Assembly (NCBI RefSeq): GCF_037975245.1
Contig: NC_092572.1
Span: forward strand, 1,341,501-1,405,500
DNA from: Apostichopus japonicus
Taxonomy: Eukaryota; Echinodermata; Holothuroidea; Aspidochirotida; Stichopodidae
Length of the DNA stretch: 64,000 bases
Direction: 5' to 3'
Below, in pieces: positions 11,915-25,185 of this stretch (position 1 is the first letter of the stretch; each line of letters begins with the position of its first letter). Below the pieces are notes generated by a model. The model was not told the DNA's origin and made no database searches. It saw nothing but the letters and a program-made list of their open reading frames with translations. Both the position numbers and the translations under genes were made by a program.

Positions 11915-12035
11915 TACCCTTCCCTACCGGTTTCGAACCTCTGGACATACAATCAGCGTCCATATAGCCTAGTGGTTAGGGTGTCCGCGTACAGAGCGGG
12001 AGGCCCGTGGTTCGAATCCCGGTGGAGGCTGGAAG
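11915..12035 (+). repeat. tRNA-like SINE, copy 2
   Basis: Box A TAGCCTAGTGG at 11965-11975 and a perfect box B GGTTCGAATCC at 12009-12019 are 34 bp apart, as in a polymerase III promoter. The acceptor stem does not pair and the T stem is imperfect, so this is tRNA-derived and not a tRNA gene. Homology with 2828-2925 extends upstream of the tRNA-like part, so the repeat unit is longer than the tRNA head. A TA microsatellite follows within 50 bp. Confidence 0.65.
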
Positions 12036-12073
12036 TTTGTTTCACTGTTCTTGATTTACAAACTCATTACGAT

Positions 12074-12078
<5 letters not shown>

Positions 12079-12114
<36 letters not shown>
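12079..12114. repeat. (TA)n microsatellite
   Basis: About 18 TA units lie just downstream of the tRNA-like repeat and may mark its 3' tail. Confidence 0.95.
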
Positions 12115-12117
<3 letters not shown>

Positions 12118-14318
12118 AATAAACATACATAAGTGCCGTATAAAGGCAAAAATAGAGCGCCTACATTACAATACGTAGTACACACAGCGAAATCCATATG
12201 CATGTGCCGGATCAAGGTGGTTTTATTCTCCAATAGTTATATATAAGAAACGAATTTTCTGAAAATTTTTGCAAACTACGTCTCGATCAAGTAACGTTAA
12301 ATACACAAGTGATGTTGAATGTCAAAAATGGAATGTAGCTATATCATTACGCTGTTGATATGGAACTGAATAAAATTAAAAATTAAGTACTGCCGCATTT
12401 TGAAGAGTGTCAGAATTTCAAACCTTTTAAAATGATAACTCGTGGGTCTCTGAAAAATATAGCAAGAATGTGTTTGTAATTACTGTCAAAAATGCGTGAT
12501 ATACTGAATAACATGTAAATATCAAATGCTATTGTCACTGTGACACGCTTCACATTGTTTAATTGTTTATTGTAAGATTCCAGCTTCTATATGATCACTG
12601 AGTCAAAGCATGGTTAAATGATCGACAAACTGCTATATTCAGTTTCCTCCGACTTCAACATAAGTTCACGAGATCGTAAACAAGTTTTAGAAGCGGCAGT
12701 TCACGGCTTCCATACAGATTTTAATTTAGCTGCCTATTGTTGCTGGACCGTAGAATTCGGAAATATCAATGTTGGATGCTAACTACGGAGCTACAGAAGC
12801 GTAGAAAGGACATTGTACCATTGTATGATGGAGGTTTTTACCTCCATGATTGTACTAACAAATTTATGGACTAGTAGAACATAATGATAATATAATAATT
12901 GCAGCTTCCATGAACTGATATGTGAAAAGAATCGCTTTGCGTTGAAGACTTTTCGAAGACAAGACAAAAAAAAAACTATGGCTTGGAGGTTTCACACTGA
13001 GTACATAGCATCGCACAATTTTTGTCACTTGAAATCCAATCGAGTTTTCCCTTTGCTGTTTTCGCCAAGTTAGCTTCCGAGAGCCCGCGACGTTTAAATG
13101 AGCATTTACAATAATTAGGGTACTTTAATTAGACCTCCTTTAACGCTATATTGGGGACCCAATGCAACCATGTGGTTCACCCCACCCACTCGCCCCCCCC
13201 CCCTCGTCAGGTTCCCCAATGTGTGGTAAACTTAACTGTTAATGCAAAGAATCGTTCTTAATTTTATTATGAACCTGTTTAATTGCATATGCCTTTGTTA
13301 TAGAATGTAATCTGTTAATTTTAATTGGAAAGTTAGGTGATCGAGGAACACATTGACATCTCATGGATACAACGTTTTCCCCTAAACTGATCCAGAATGG
13401 TCGTAGAATTCATCTAATATTACAAATGAGTCATATTTTGGATATTTGTGGATGTCTCCTTCTATCCAACTATATGTACCCCCTCCGAGTTTAGTCCTGA
13501 GATAGAAATTAAAATATAATTAGCCGGTTCTTTGGTGATGCCGTTTTTGCGGCTTTAGAAATGGTCGGGTCCAGAATAGCTATTTAGGGCATTTATTTAA
13601 AAACGGGGACAGGGTGGGTGGGTGGGGGGGGGGCACAAGCTTCGGAACTGGGATATCGAACAATCGGTACTCAGTGTCAGGCTTCAAAAACCTCGGCTAA
13701 ACTTTGTCGGTCATAGCGGCGCAAATCCATATTTGAGATTTAGGTAATTTTTCTTAAATTTTGTGCGAAACTTTTTCCAACCTCCAACCTCCTACCACAT
13801 GCCCCCTGCCCCTGCCCCTCCCCTCCCCCCGTTTTAAATACTCCTTTTACGATTCCCATTGTCCATATCCTTTTTCATAGATTAGTCGAGATAGATTTCA
13901 ACAGTCCGTTTTTTGCTCTGCCGATTTCTCAAGTGATATTCGAAGAAGTATATTCAAGGCCTATATCATGCACGTAAAGCGATGAAACGCACAAATACCC
14001 ACCGCAATATATGTACGAAACAGAAAAGTATACTGCTCACTTACTATAAATACCATTTCCAGATAAGCAAGTGAAATTTCCGGTCACATCACAATGATAA
14101 AGTTTACTGTCTGTCACTTTGCAGGTCACTGGTTGGCTACTCCAGTTGGTTAGTAACAATAACGTAGTCAGTATAGTTAATTACGTCACAGCCTGGGCTT
14201 ACTAGAAAGCAGGCAATTTGAAATCAGTAAAAGGCGGTATCACAAGTAGCAACACGTTGGTTTGATTCACACCGCACTTGATCCTCAATCGAGTTCTACA
14301 TTGCAAAGAGCATTCAAA
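12115..14318. other. no gene recognised
   Basis: Unique-looking DNA with C- or G-runs near 13194-13203 and 13617-13634. A weak direct similarity (TTAGTC...GAGATAGA) between about 13490 and 13880 was seen but not delimited. Confidence 0.4.
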
Positions 14319-15712
14319 ATGGACGATTCCGGCTTTCGTGGTTTATTGCAGAAGTAACAGAAAGCTCCGTGGAAGCAAGGTTGCCAGTTTATAAAAGTAC
14401 ACTTTCAATTCGATCCGTCGCTGGTTTTTAATGATGTTCCGCAGGAAAATGTCATACGTGTATTGGAAAAAGAAAAAACATTTAGAAGCAGCGACAGTTG
14501 GAACTACCGCGGCAGTATGCACATGTTGTGACAGAAAGCTCGATGCAAACATTTGAAGGAAGAATTAAAGGCACTCCGAGCACTACTGGCTGAGAAGGAA
14601 CAACATCTTTCGAGAAAAAAAAAACGAAAACGAAGTTCTCTGTGCTACTGGATTGTTCGGTACGTAACACTAGGCCAAGACTTATTAATGTAATTTTTCA
14701 ATCACTAAAAGTCACCGTTATATAAACCCTAGACCTGTACAGGCATTCGCTCCTTTAAAAACGATAAATTAAAAGAGTTAAAATATGACAGTGAGAGAAA
14801 TAATATAATAATCTCCTTTTAGATATCTGTAAAATGTTTCATGCACAATTTGCCAGGGTATACTGTTATTGATACATTCACGTTCTAACCTTGTGATGGT
14901 GAACGTCACCCGACCACGTACCCCCTACCTCCCCCAACCCATAAACAAATCTGCTTTGTAAACCGTTTAAACATACAGTGGCATAGGAAGGTACATTTGA
15001 GTAGGGGGGTTGAAGACTGATGGCCGGCCCGGGGGAGGGGTCTAAGGGGAGTTTTTGCATTTCCAGTTGGCCTCAGATGCAATTTGGTGCAATAAAGCAC
15101 ACTTCAACACCCACCCCATTTTGTAAACTTAATTTTGTATTTTCACCTGCAGGCCTTAGATGCAATTTGGTGCTCCAAATGAGATTTTTTTTCTCATTTG
15201 GAAATGAAAAAGGGGTTTTTCTGACTTGCGAAGCGGGGGGGGGGGGGGGCGGAATGATACTTCCGCGCCTCCACATTTTTCACTGGGGGGGCTGGAGATA
15301 TTGACAGTTTGAGCTAGTATATTTTTCGACAAAGTAAACTATATGCCAACTGATCTTTATATATGTCTAATTCATACTTATTCTTGTGTCTTTGTTTACA
15401 GAAACTTCAGTGTAGATTGAGCGCAATGAAGAACATAGACTGGTCAGAGGAGAGAAAAGACAGACTGTACAGTGATGTCAACTGAGTATATGTCATCCGA
15501 GGAATCTGACATGGAGAGCGAACGAGCTAGGGTACCGTAGTGCAGGAGTTCACTTGGGAGTCGGAAAGACTGAACAAAATGAGGCTGGACTCATTCTTAT
15601 AAGGACGTTCTCCTTAGCGAAAAGTCCAGAAAAAAGGATACCCACCGTTAGGAAAGGAGACGTATCTTTAAAATGCGTACCGACTGACGCCCCAACTTGG
15701 GCTGTTAATTAG
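14319..15712 (+). pseudogene. decayed two-exon gene of an uncharacterised family
   Basis: A start ATG in good context at 14319 opens a frame beginning MDDSGFRGLLQK, then an in-frame stop. The same frame continues to a coiled-coil-like stretch (HLKEELKALRALLAEKEQHL, about 14552-14611) after a second stop. A strong donor GTACGTAA sits at 14660 and an acceptor TTGTTTACAG ends at 15401. Exon 2 in three broken frames gives an acidic EYMSSEESD segment (about 15486-15512), a tryptophan-containing FTWESERLNKMRLD segment (about 15548-15589) and an ending PTWAVN before a stop at 15712. I recall similar acidic and W-containing C-termini in uncharacterised invertebrate proteins, possibly mobile, but cannot name the family. 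The several stops and frame breaks make it non-functional. The intron holds a hAT fragment. Confidence 0.5.
14976..15296 (+). mobile_element. non-autonomous hAT fragment with CAGTGGCATAGGAAGG end
   Basis: Begins with CAGTGGCATAGGAAGG, a hAT-like terminal inverted repeat, and continues with GGCCGGCC, a GGAGGGGTCTAAGGGG block, GATGCAATTTGGTG twice, and a G-run near 15235-15249. The reverse complement matches 41840-42150 and, at its left end, the terminus at 43222-43285. The opposite end is missing: similarity stops near 15296. It lies in the intron of the pseudogene. Confidence 0.7.
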
Positions 15713-17449
15713 GCTGAACAATAACAATGAAGGTATGACCCCCTCCAAATGGTGAAAATGGTCATTGTTTGATGTGCCGGATTAAGCTTGTGGGAGGCCC
15801 GTGGCAAACAGTTTATTGGAGCTCCCATAGAGATACATTGGTACCGGATAACGCCGGATGTATAGCTCACAAAAGACATCTATTTGCCCACGGTGGTTAT
15901 GATACGTACATTAAAACATCACATAAAAACAGTCATTGATCAACAGCGTAAAGACTGCATATCGAAGTCCATTTCGTTTGACTTCTTTGAACTTTTTGTA
16001 CCATATACAACGTAGAATAATGTAACGTTATAACAATATTTCTTTGAATTTTTTACCCAACGTTTAAACTCGTGCCCCTGTTGCACGTGGATAATCCTGT
16101 CCTGAGCATTTGTTGATTAATGAGGCACCAGGAACAAACAGCAAACGCCGTTGTTTCGGATACAAACAAGTTGCAGTGGACGATTTTGTATAATAAAGAA
16201 GAGTTTTCTCTAATTTAACATTTGGTGTAATAACATGATACCTTTAAAACGAAATCCTGCCTGAGATAAATGCAACAAGGAAGAAAGAATATGCCCATAA
16301 TAATAGATGTCAGATTAATTATTATTTCCTTGTTAGTCTTTTGCTTTAATGGAAGCCTTTTTTTAAATTTCCCTTCACAGCTAATATATTCCATCAAGGG
16401 ATAAAATGTTAAGGATTAAGTTATCCTTAAAATATTTTCAGGAAACAAAAGCCAAGAAAAAAGCATGATTCTATTAATTTTTAATGAATCATTTAGTAAA
16501 TCATATTTTAAAATAAGACATAGCTATAGAGCATAGGTCTAATAATTTGTCGTCGAAATGTTGTTGTACTTGTACGTTTGTCTTTCATTATTCATGCATG
16601 GTTAATTCCAGACTTTCAGGGTAAAAAATTTAGAGATCTTGTTTGGGCTATCATTGCATTTTATATCAAAATATATGTTAATTAAAATAAAATTTAAAGC
16701 AGCAACAAAATATTAAGCGTGCTACGAAATGAGGCAGGAAGTGGTGTTCTGTGTCAAGTTCGTTCCACATAAAAGAGGCTGGTACCGTTTCCGGGCCTGG
16801 GTGGGGGGGGGGGGGGGTCGAGGGGCCGATAACCATCATGGAAGAAGTGCCTAGGCGTTTATATCATATGAGGATAAACACACCGAATTTTAAACATAAA
16901 TTTGTTTGGTTCAATTTAACTGCTGATATATGTTAAGTTACTTCAAGTGGGTAGCTGGTTTTCAGAGGTTTTGATTTGCAAACTAGTAACTAAAAATAGA
17001 AACATTCCATATTTACTTGTTTTTTTCCTTCTTTCACCTGGCATTAAAATCGTTGCATGTGTATATAATTGCCACAATGTAAGTAGAGTAATATTTGGGC
17101 ATCAAAAAACATTCTCCGGACAATAATGCATGTTTTGAAATTTGAAAAGGAAAATGGCTTCTCGAGGTTTAAACTTTGTATTCAAAAAGCTGAATATTCA
17201 GCACTATGATGTAAAGCAATATTACGTTGCATTTAGATGTATTTACACATTAGAAGTGGTATTTCGTTCATTTACATAATTTTTGTATAAGTGTAAAAAT
17301 AACAAATAAACGTTTACGATGCGATATGAGGTGCAAATATATAAATGAAAAAGTGGAAAATCAAACGAGTGTGATTTTATGTTTATTATTTTTAATTTTC
17401 TTTAAATCAAATGTAATATTTGATAGAGGTGGTCCGTGTATTTCTCAGC
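15713..17449. other. no gene recognised
   Basis: AT-rich DNA with a G-run near 16800-16817. No supported gene or element end. Confidence 0.4.
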
Positions 17450-17910
17450 CTAATCAACCCGATTAAGACTCCCTAAACGTGGCGAATAAGCCCAGCCCCT
17501 GGATTGGTCATAAGTAATGTGTTTACGATGACCACGTTTCTCCGTATATATTGGTGTAATCATGGCGTTTACGATGATCAATGCGAGAAGTTTACTGCTG
17601 GATTCAAACGTAAACTCCAGATTAACGGTCATGTTTAAGGTAGCGAATCTGTTGTAATTGTGACCGGAAACGTAAAGATTACCCTTCCCTGAAACCGCAC
17701 GATTAAGTGAGCTTCACCGTATTTGGATGACACTTGGCGTTTACGGTCACCGCGTACTCGGTAAATAAGTCATCGCGAACGCGGAAAACTCACGCGTTTA
17801 AGTTGGGTCGTAAGCTTACCTTAATCACTAGTTTCAGGAGTGGAAACGTAACGGAAACAGGCTGGAACTCGGAATTTTCGTCGCAATTACAGACCGAAAA
17901 CGGCGATTTA
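17450..17910. repeat. TTACG/CGTAA-rich patch related to 4450-5350
   Basis: The words GTTTACGATGA (twice), AAACGTAAA (twice), GTTTACGGTCACC and others recur at least seven times in 400 bp. GTTTACGGTCACC resembles CTTACGGTCACC at about 4497-4508. The repeat step could not be fixed by eye. Confidence 0.4.
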
Positions 17911-19554
17911 AACGCGTGTTTTTTCCCCGTGAAGGTGCAAAATCTAATTACAGTACTAAAAGCTCAATGTAAAACAGAAGTGACAATTGATGATAAATTA
18001 TTTACATGCTAATGACATCTTGAAAAAATAAAACACGTCTGTAATTAGTTCAACTGGACAACAATCTTATGTATTAAATAATGAAACATACAATTGTTAT
18101 TATAGTGTTGACATAGAACGTAAATGACAGCTTTGGTTGACAATTTTATGTAATTTTAACAAACGTACTAAATATTGTGACCTATAAACACTTCAAGGGC
18201 AAAAAAAACATGACTATATATCAACAAATAGGGGTAAATATATTGCAAGATTTTATAAAATCAATGAAATACTTTCTTCTATACATCATTCGCAAAGCAA
18301 ATAAAAAGGCTCAAGGATTGTTCAACATTTTTATAGACAACTGCATCAACAAAAGCTTGAACTGCATTGCTGCAAATATATAATTTGGATCACATTTAAC
18401 AAAACCAATGCATAGGACACCAAAGTAATCTTATGTTTGCAAGTAGTAATATCATACAAAATTGCACTTAATCTCAACTTTGATTCATTTTCTTTCTCCA
18501 GTATAACTACATGAATTAAAGATTCTATGCGGTTTGACTAATGGTGCTTCATATTCAGTAAAAACAAAATGGTATAACATACTATTTGGAAAGCTATGAT
18601 AGTGTTTGGACGGCTAACGATATATCAAAGTTAATGATTTGCCCCGGAAATTCTTTAATTGACAATACACATACTAATGTGAAGAGATGATTGAAACAGG
18701 TGGAAGCTGGCGTTAGATAGTCCGGAAAGCTTAATTTCATAAAATAAAATAAACTGTAAATTTTAAAAAGTTCGAGAAGCTATTTCACTAAGGTAATGAT
18801 CACATTTATGATTTCTTTCCTTTTAATTCTTTGTTCGAGCAACGGGTAGTTGGTTTGCCTGATCGCATTTAGGCTGCAAGTTTCATTGTCTGTCATTAAT
18901 AATGAAGAAGGAAGATTTATAATTCGATCAAAGCCCAATCTCTGTCATGCCTTGTTTTTGCTTCTTAAAAATTGAAGTAAAAGTTCTTGCGGAACTGCAA
19001 AATATTTTTTACTGATTTATGTGAGGACAACTACATATGCCATTTACATTTCACTGATATGTTCACAGTTTCATTTAAACAGAACAAATATCAGGTACTT
19101 TTCTTGACATCTCAAAAGCTTTCGATTGTTTCAGACTCAACATTCACCTGAATAATGATTTGTCCTGTTGTTTTCGAGGTCAAGTGTGGCATTGGTTTAA
19201 GAGCTAACTCTCTCACAGGAAACAGGGTCTTGTAATCAATGATGTAACGTGAATGGTCTTTATAATCATCCGTATTAAGTTGTATTACAGCTAACGGTGC
19301 ACGTAGCCACATGGCCAATTATGACATGAATAGTCATGTAGACTGCGTGGTTTTGTCTGTAACTTTGGAGGGTTAAATGTCATTTAATGGGTTAAAAGTC
19401 TAAATGTGAGAGTTATGGTTTTAGTAAATCAATATAGTATCATTGTATTACGGCATATCTTCATTGATAGTAGTGATATGGTATTGTTAATAGTTACAGG
19501 GATTGTACTATATACATATACACAATACTCCCGTCTCGAACTTTTGGCTAATAA
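17911..19554. other. no gene recognised
   Basis: Short frames in both strands show no motif. No element boundary is seen. Confidence 0.4.
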
Positions 19555-19935
19555 CATGTGTAGTATCTATTCCCCTTTTCGAGGGGAATGATGATACACA
19601 CCCGACGAAGATCACACAGTAACAGTCCCGATGCAAGGAGACTGGGGTTGAGAGCGGATCCGTTGTTCGGTAGTTTTGTTTTCGTGCCCAGGTTCTTTCC
19701 TCGGTGACTTTTCTTAAAAAGCATTAAATACTCGCCCTTTTCTTCTAAGATAATGTGTAGTATCTGTTCCAATTCGAGGGTAATCGTAATACATGACAAA
19801 CGATGATCACACAATTACAGTCTCGATGCAAGGGGACTTGGGTTGAGAGCGAATCGGTCGTTCGGTTGGTTGGTTTTCTTGTCCAGCTTCGATTTCGGGG
19901 TTTGAATCAGACTCTGGTCATGCAACAACGGTGTA
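19555..19935. repeat. 197-bp tandem duplication
   Basis: GTGTAGTATCT starts at 19558 and 19755. Both copies continue with TTCC, a TTCGAGG block, GATCACACA, ACAGTC, CGATGCAAGG, GGGTTGAGAGCG and a GTTCGGT stretch. Two copies are seen. Confidence 0.8.
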
Positions 19936-20113
19936 CAACACAGTGCATTGTATTTAATGATATTAACACACATAATATGTTATTGTCACTGTCCATATTC
20001 TTCCGACAACTATCCAAATTTGTTAGCTTCTTTTTAAATGCTTTGAAGTGCCAATTATACGTTTTATGGTTAATCAAGGTTAATAAGGTGTAGGTAGGAA
20101 ATGGCAGAGGGGG

Positions 20114-20592
20114 AGTTTAGTTTAGTTTAGTAGAAAAAAAAAGATCAGGAGGGACAGTCAAGTCCCAATCTAGGACCCTATAGAAGAGAAACAAAAACAA
20201 TTTAAGAAGACACAAACACTAACATCCGATACAAATGCTTAACGTTCTTATCCAAAGCAATCTTAAGCCCGTTCACAATACTTGCAAGTACACATTTCTC
20301 AGGCAAACCGTTCCACTCATTCACAACCCTATTAGAACAAAGTTATGCAGAATATTAATCCTACTTTGTGAACTTTGGAGTTTAAGACAATGTTCTCTGG
20401 TACAACTACTATAAGTAAACATGAAAAAGTCGGTGAAGGATAAACTGTCAAAACCATACACAATCTTGAAAACCTGAATCATGTCACATTACCTCCTAAG
20501 CTTCAGTGTGGTGAGATTCAACAGTTGTAACCGCCTATAATAAGGAACACTCTTCAAGGAACAAATCATCCTAGTAGCCCTCCAGAGGAACT
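20114..20592 (-). mobile_element. 5'-truncated non-LTR retrotransposon, 3' end only
   Basis: The reverse complement matches the LINE at 22013-23141 from the RT C-terminal extension to the 3' tail. Shared are VQRRATRMI-like coding text, LQLLNLTTL, KIVYGFD and a terminal TCTACTAAACTAAACTAAAC. The tail made of TAAAC units marks the 3' end, here at the left border. It interrupts the segmental duplication: the paralog at 40420-40505 has unrelated sequence at this point. Confidence 0.8.
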
Positions 20593-20720
20593 GTAATTGA
20601 CATTTACTCCACAGTAGTCCAACGGATTCCACCACTTGTATCCTTGACTCTATTATCCTGTACGTTTATTTTGATTGGAAACAATAAAATAGTATATTTA
20701 CTTTTTTTTCAAGATGCGCT

Positions 20721-22012
20721 TTCATTTGTTGATCTTCATGCCGAGCACATCACACAGTCAGTGTATACGCTCAAGTGGTAATAATACTGCACCACCTACT
20801 AAAAAAATAATATATATATATATATATATTTACATATATTAATAATGGTATACTTTACATGGGCAAATTAAATATATATGAAAGTTATGCAAGTTTGTGT
20901 TACTGTTAGAATACTGTTAAGGTAACACGTGATCCTCAGTATACGATACAAGTTTTCATTGTGAATGGACCACTTTGTCAATTATATATACCAATAGGAG
21001 TATTTTGAGAAAGTCAACAACAAAGGAATTCAGTGGTTTGAATTAGATGAATATATATGTAACCGATCTGACATAATTTATTTTAAATTAACACCATTTC
21101 TTCTTCTGCAGTGAATGTAAAGTAACGTTTGTTCAAAGGTGAATCTGACACATTACCATATGATCACCTAAGTAAAACGCATATAGCCATGTTTGCTTCT
21201 TTCTCCTACCATCCATGGAATGTTTCTTTAATGTATTGATGATTTCATTGTACAAATCGTGAATAGATGTACACAATTATACCATAAATACAACTTTGAG
21301 AATGCATAATTAAGCACTTTTTCACATGCTACATTAAAGACACCGTTTACGCATAAATAGAATAGGGTTACTCTTCTTTCTCCTCCCTGACAATTTTATT
21401 TTGTATTTATAATTACCGCTGCTTGAGGCTTCCCTTGTAATTATCCTTTACTCTATTAGCCCAATAATATAACATTAAATATGACTTTATAGAACCACAT
21501 CCACATATATAGGGATACAAAGAAACACTGACCATTTGAAACTAAGTGCGTTGCCGCTTGTACCATAGGTATTTTCGCCTAATCGATACGATATAAATAT
21601 AATGTGGTAAGAGACTCACTATAACAATGAGGGCATCGATTGGAGCCTAATTTTGCCTTAAGTTCTTACCGGCCCATATCATCTGTATTGGACACATTAC
21701 ACTGGTCACAGAAATTGGCAGCAGAAAATTGTTCTGAAAAACATGTAAACTCTTTCATAACTATCAATAACAATTGCTGATGATTAAGTCGGACTAGCAA
21801 AACGCTGTGATATATGATACTGTAGAATTATCATTTTATTTCGGATTGAGAAGGGCAGTGTCTTTTTTTCTTACCTTAGGCACTGAAATGACTTTAAAAT
21901 ATCTAATATGGTGTATCAATAGTTATTTTTCTCTATTGTTTGTCTTTTCTTAGAGAAATGTTACGGAAAAAACAAAAGTACAAGATTCATTAGCCATATA
22001 TAAATATATATA
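20721..22012. other. no gene recognised; short TA repeat
   Basis: A short TA tract lies near 20809-20829. No paralogous match to the second duplication copy was found here, and no gene is seen. Confidence 0.4.
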
Positions 22013-23141
22013 GTTTGTCTTTACGTCTGTTACTTAGGCTGAAGAGCATGGGTGTCATGAGGAATTTACTGTATTGGATCGGCAATTGGCTTTGTAATAG
22101 GGAACAGAGGGTGGTAATTAAAGGCTCTGCTTCTTCTTGGCAGAACGTTACTAGTGGGGTTCCACAAGGGTCTGTATTAGGTCCCTTGTTGTTTGTTGCC
22201 TATATAAATGGCATCGACAGAGATATTTTGTGTACAGCTAAGAAGTTTGCTGATGACACCAAAATTGTATTCTGATGTATCTTCCAAAAGCGATTCTGAG
22301 AAGTTTCAAGCGGATTTGGATAAGATTTTTTCCTGGTCTCAGGGGTGGCAAATGCTTTTTAATATTGATAAATGTAAGATAATGCACATTGGTAGTAGTA
22401 ACCAAAAGTTTACATACAATCTTAATGGTGTGGAGTTACAGGAGGTCTCTGTTGAAAGCGACCTAGTTATCTACATTGACTCATCTCTGCAACCTTCTAA
22501 ACATTGTCTTGAAGCTGCTAAAAGGCGTAATAGGGTTTTAGGTATGATCAAGAGGAACTTCAATTTTCTGAAAGAGGACATCGTAGTTAGGCTTTATAAG
22601 CAGTTGGTTAGGCCTCATCTGGAGTATGCTGTGCAGGCTTGGAACCCTTAGTTTGCTAAGGATAAGGAAGTACTTGAAAAGGTCCAGAGGAGGGCTACTA
22701 GGATGATTAGTTCCTTATAGGCTGTTACTACTGTTGAATCTCACCACACTGGAGCTTGGGAGGTAACGTGGGGACTTAATCCAGGATTTCAAGATTGTGT
22801 ATGGTTTCGACAATTTATCCTTTACCGACTTTTTCATGTTTGCTAACAGTAGTTGTACTAGAGGTCATTGTCTTAAACTCCAAAAGTCGCATAGTAGGAT
22901 TGATATTCGGCATAACTTTTTTTTGTTCTAATAGGGTTGTGAATGAGTGGAATGGTTTGCCTGAGAAAGTTGTATTTGCCAGTAGTGTCAATGGGTTTAA
23001 AAATGCTTTGGACAAGCACTTTAAGCATTGTATTCGGGTCTGAGTGTTTGTGTCTTCAGTTTTTTCCCTCTCCCTATAGGGTCCTTGATGGGGACATAAG
23101 TGTCCCTCCTGATCACTTTTTCTACTAAACTAAACTAAACT
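22013..23141 (+). mobile_element. 5'-truncated CR1/jockey-like LINE copy
   Basis: Coding homology begins abruptly inside the RT domain near 22015 and runs to a 3' end with three TAAAC units (about 23122-23141). Abrupt 5' truncation plus a simple tail fits target-primed reverse transcription. A second copy of the same family lies inverted at 20114-20592. Confidence 0.8.
22015..23043 (+). pseudogene. LINE reverse transcriptase fragment, broken
   Basis: The first segment carries the RT motifs SGVPQGSVLGPLLF (about 22153-22194) and FADD (about 22246-22257). The frame then shifts by one base in an A4 tract (about 22260-22263) and continues with a thumb-like segment through RLYKQLVRPHLEYAVQAWNP to a TAG at 22649-22651. 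A third segment (LLNLTTLELG, then KIVYGFDNL) occupies about 22727-22935 with one internal TAA. A shift in a T8 tract near 22916-22923 leads into NRVVNEWNGLPEKV and the final stop at 23043. This is the C-terminal half of an ORF2-type polymerase. The CR1/jockey assignment is inference from the motif style. It cannot make an active protein. Confidence 0.85.
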
Positions 23142-23244
23142 AGAGAGACTTGACTTGTTACATGTTATTGTTTTTGGCAATAAGCCTCAGAAAAGTTTTT
23201 TAAGCTGGATGTATGTAAAGCTGAATAAATCTTGTCATTCTATT

Positions 23245-23347
<103 letters not shown>

Positions 23348-25185
23348 ATTTCTCAATTCGTTATTGTCTGAGTGAGCCTCGCACTGCATTCCGTATTCCA
23401 CAAATACCTCTTTCGGAGATTTCGAGACGTAACGGTACAGAACGTTCAACAATGATCTTGAGTGATATCTGTGTTGCAATTATTAGTAGATTAACAATGC
23501 TTTTCCAGTTTTCGTAAAAGTCTGCCTCTGAAAAGGTCATGATATTAACAAGTTGTCATGATTAGAAAGGTTGTTTCCTGATATTGTCTTTCTGTGTTAA
23601 CAATAAAATGAAAGTGAAAGGGAAAGCACTTATAGTGCTATAATGTAATTATTTGAAATGTCAATGCGCATGCTTCAGCTGTATTTTATACTCGTTCATG
23701 CAATATAAGAGGAAATAATCAACTAACATTCTGAAGTCGGTGTACTATACGATAATGATATATTCGTGTTTCAAGCTTCCTACGAGAGAACAATAAATCC
23801 TTGAAAGCTGTGGCTCCACCCCCTCCATACCATAATCCCTACCATATAGAGAGCTGAGATATATCCCAAGGTGTACAAGATAATTCATTCTTCTGTCTGA
23901 TATTTATTTGAGTTTTTAAAACTGCTAAGAGGCCAATGAACTAGCTGACATTGCTGCAGCTCTCGGTAGCTTCCTCGCTGTTGTCCCAGCCAACAATTAA
24001 CACCATTGGAAACACAGTCGTAAACAGTCGTAAGTTTATACAAAGAAAAACACCCCCACTTATGCCAACCCACTAAAGAAAACAGATTAAATCTCTCCAC
24101 TAAACTTGAAATTAAAAGGAAATTCTTCCTCAACGGAGAAAGCATGAACGTGCCATATCCGTGCGTTCAGAATGGCAAATATAAAGCAGAGTTACAAAAG
24201 GTCAAACCAAAGTTGGACTTGATGATTATTTTTTTCTCGTTTAAGGGTCATAGTATATTTATGTACCTCTCCTCGCTACGCCACTACGACCCTATAAGAG
24301 GATGGACACGGATCCAAACGTAAATACGGAGCGTATGGCATGTGACTTCAGCGTGGTGCCTGCGAGATATATTAATCACATGACTGCACTCACATTTCAA
24401 TAGTAACATTAATTTATACGTTATTTTAAAGTACTACAATTACAAACTGACCTGTTTGTGTTCCATAACGTATTAGTTAGCAGTATATATGTAAAGCCCA
24501 AGTTACATGATCCAGCATATGAAACTGTAAGTGCATTCATATTTAACGGAAAGCAATTTCTGAATGTATTGTGATATTAGAACAACAATTCTAAGTATTG
24601 TAATAGTTTGTCAAACAAGCATCGAGATAAGAAACAAACCTGAATTAAATGTGTTCAAAGGGCTGAATCGGCATCCATTAGTTGCAGCAATGCTTAGTTT
24701 ATCCTGAATCGTACGTATCAATTGCGAAATCCTAGGAAATACAGCTCTAAGGTGAAAACAGTTATTTACAGTATGCCTTTTCAACATGATGTAGAATGAT
24801 CAGATTAATTAAAAATGTGCAAATCAATTACATTGAAATATACTTTTAGTTCTCCATACTTAGTAACTTTACCACAAGATATATAAAATATATTAAATTA
24901 TTCAAACCATATTGAACAACTTAGATCAAGGTTAGAGAGAATTTGTCAGCTAAGCCCCCAAACAGCATTGATGGAGCGGGGGGGGGGGGAGGGGGTGGGC
25001 TTTTGGAAATGAAGACTAGACCATTCCTCTTCTCTTAACACTTCACACCAAAACGCTAAATCTATTGACCATGAATAAGATTCCATTTCCTTTGCAACAC
25101 TGAGTTTTAAAACACGGAAGTTGGGGAAAGTGCTATGCAAGTTTGCCTTATTATCCATGGATTGGACCAACCCACAACGTATGTA

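Noticed and set aside
11958-12030. tRNA gene
   Set aside because: Boxes A and B are good, but the acceptor stem does not pair and the T stem has mismatches; a second decayed copy exists, so SINE is the better call.
13440-13960. Direct or inverted repeat around a G- and C-rich core
   Set aside because: The similarity was short and inconsistent; no duplication or termini could be fixed.
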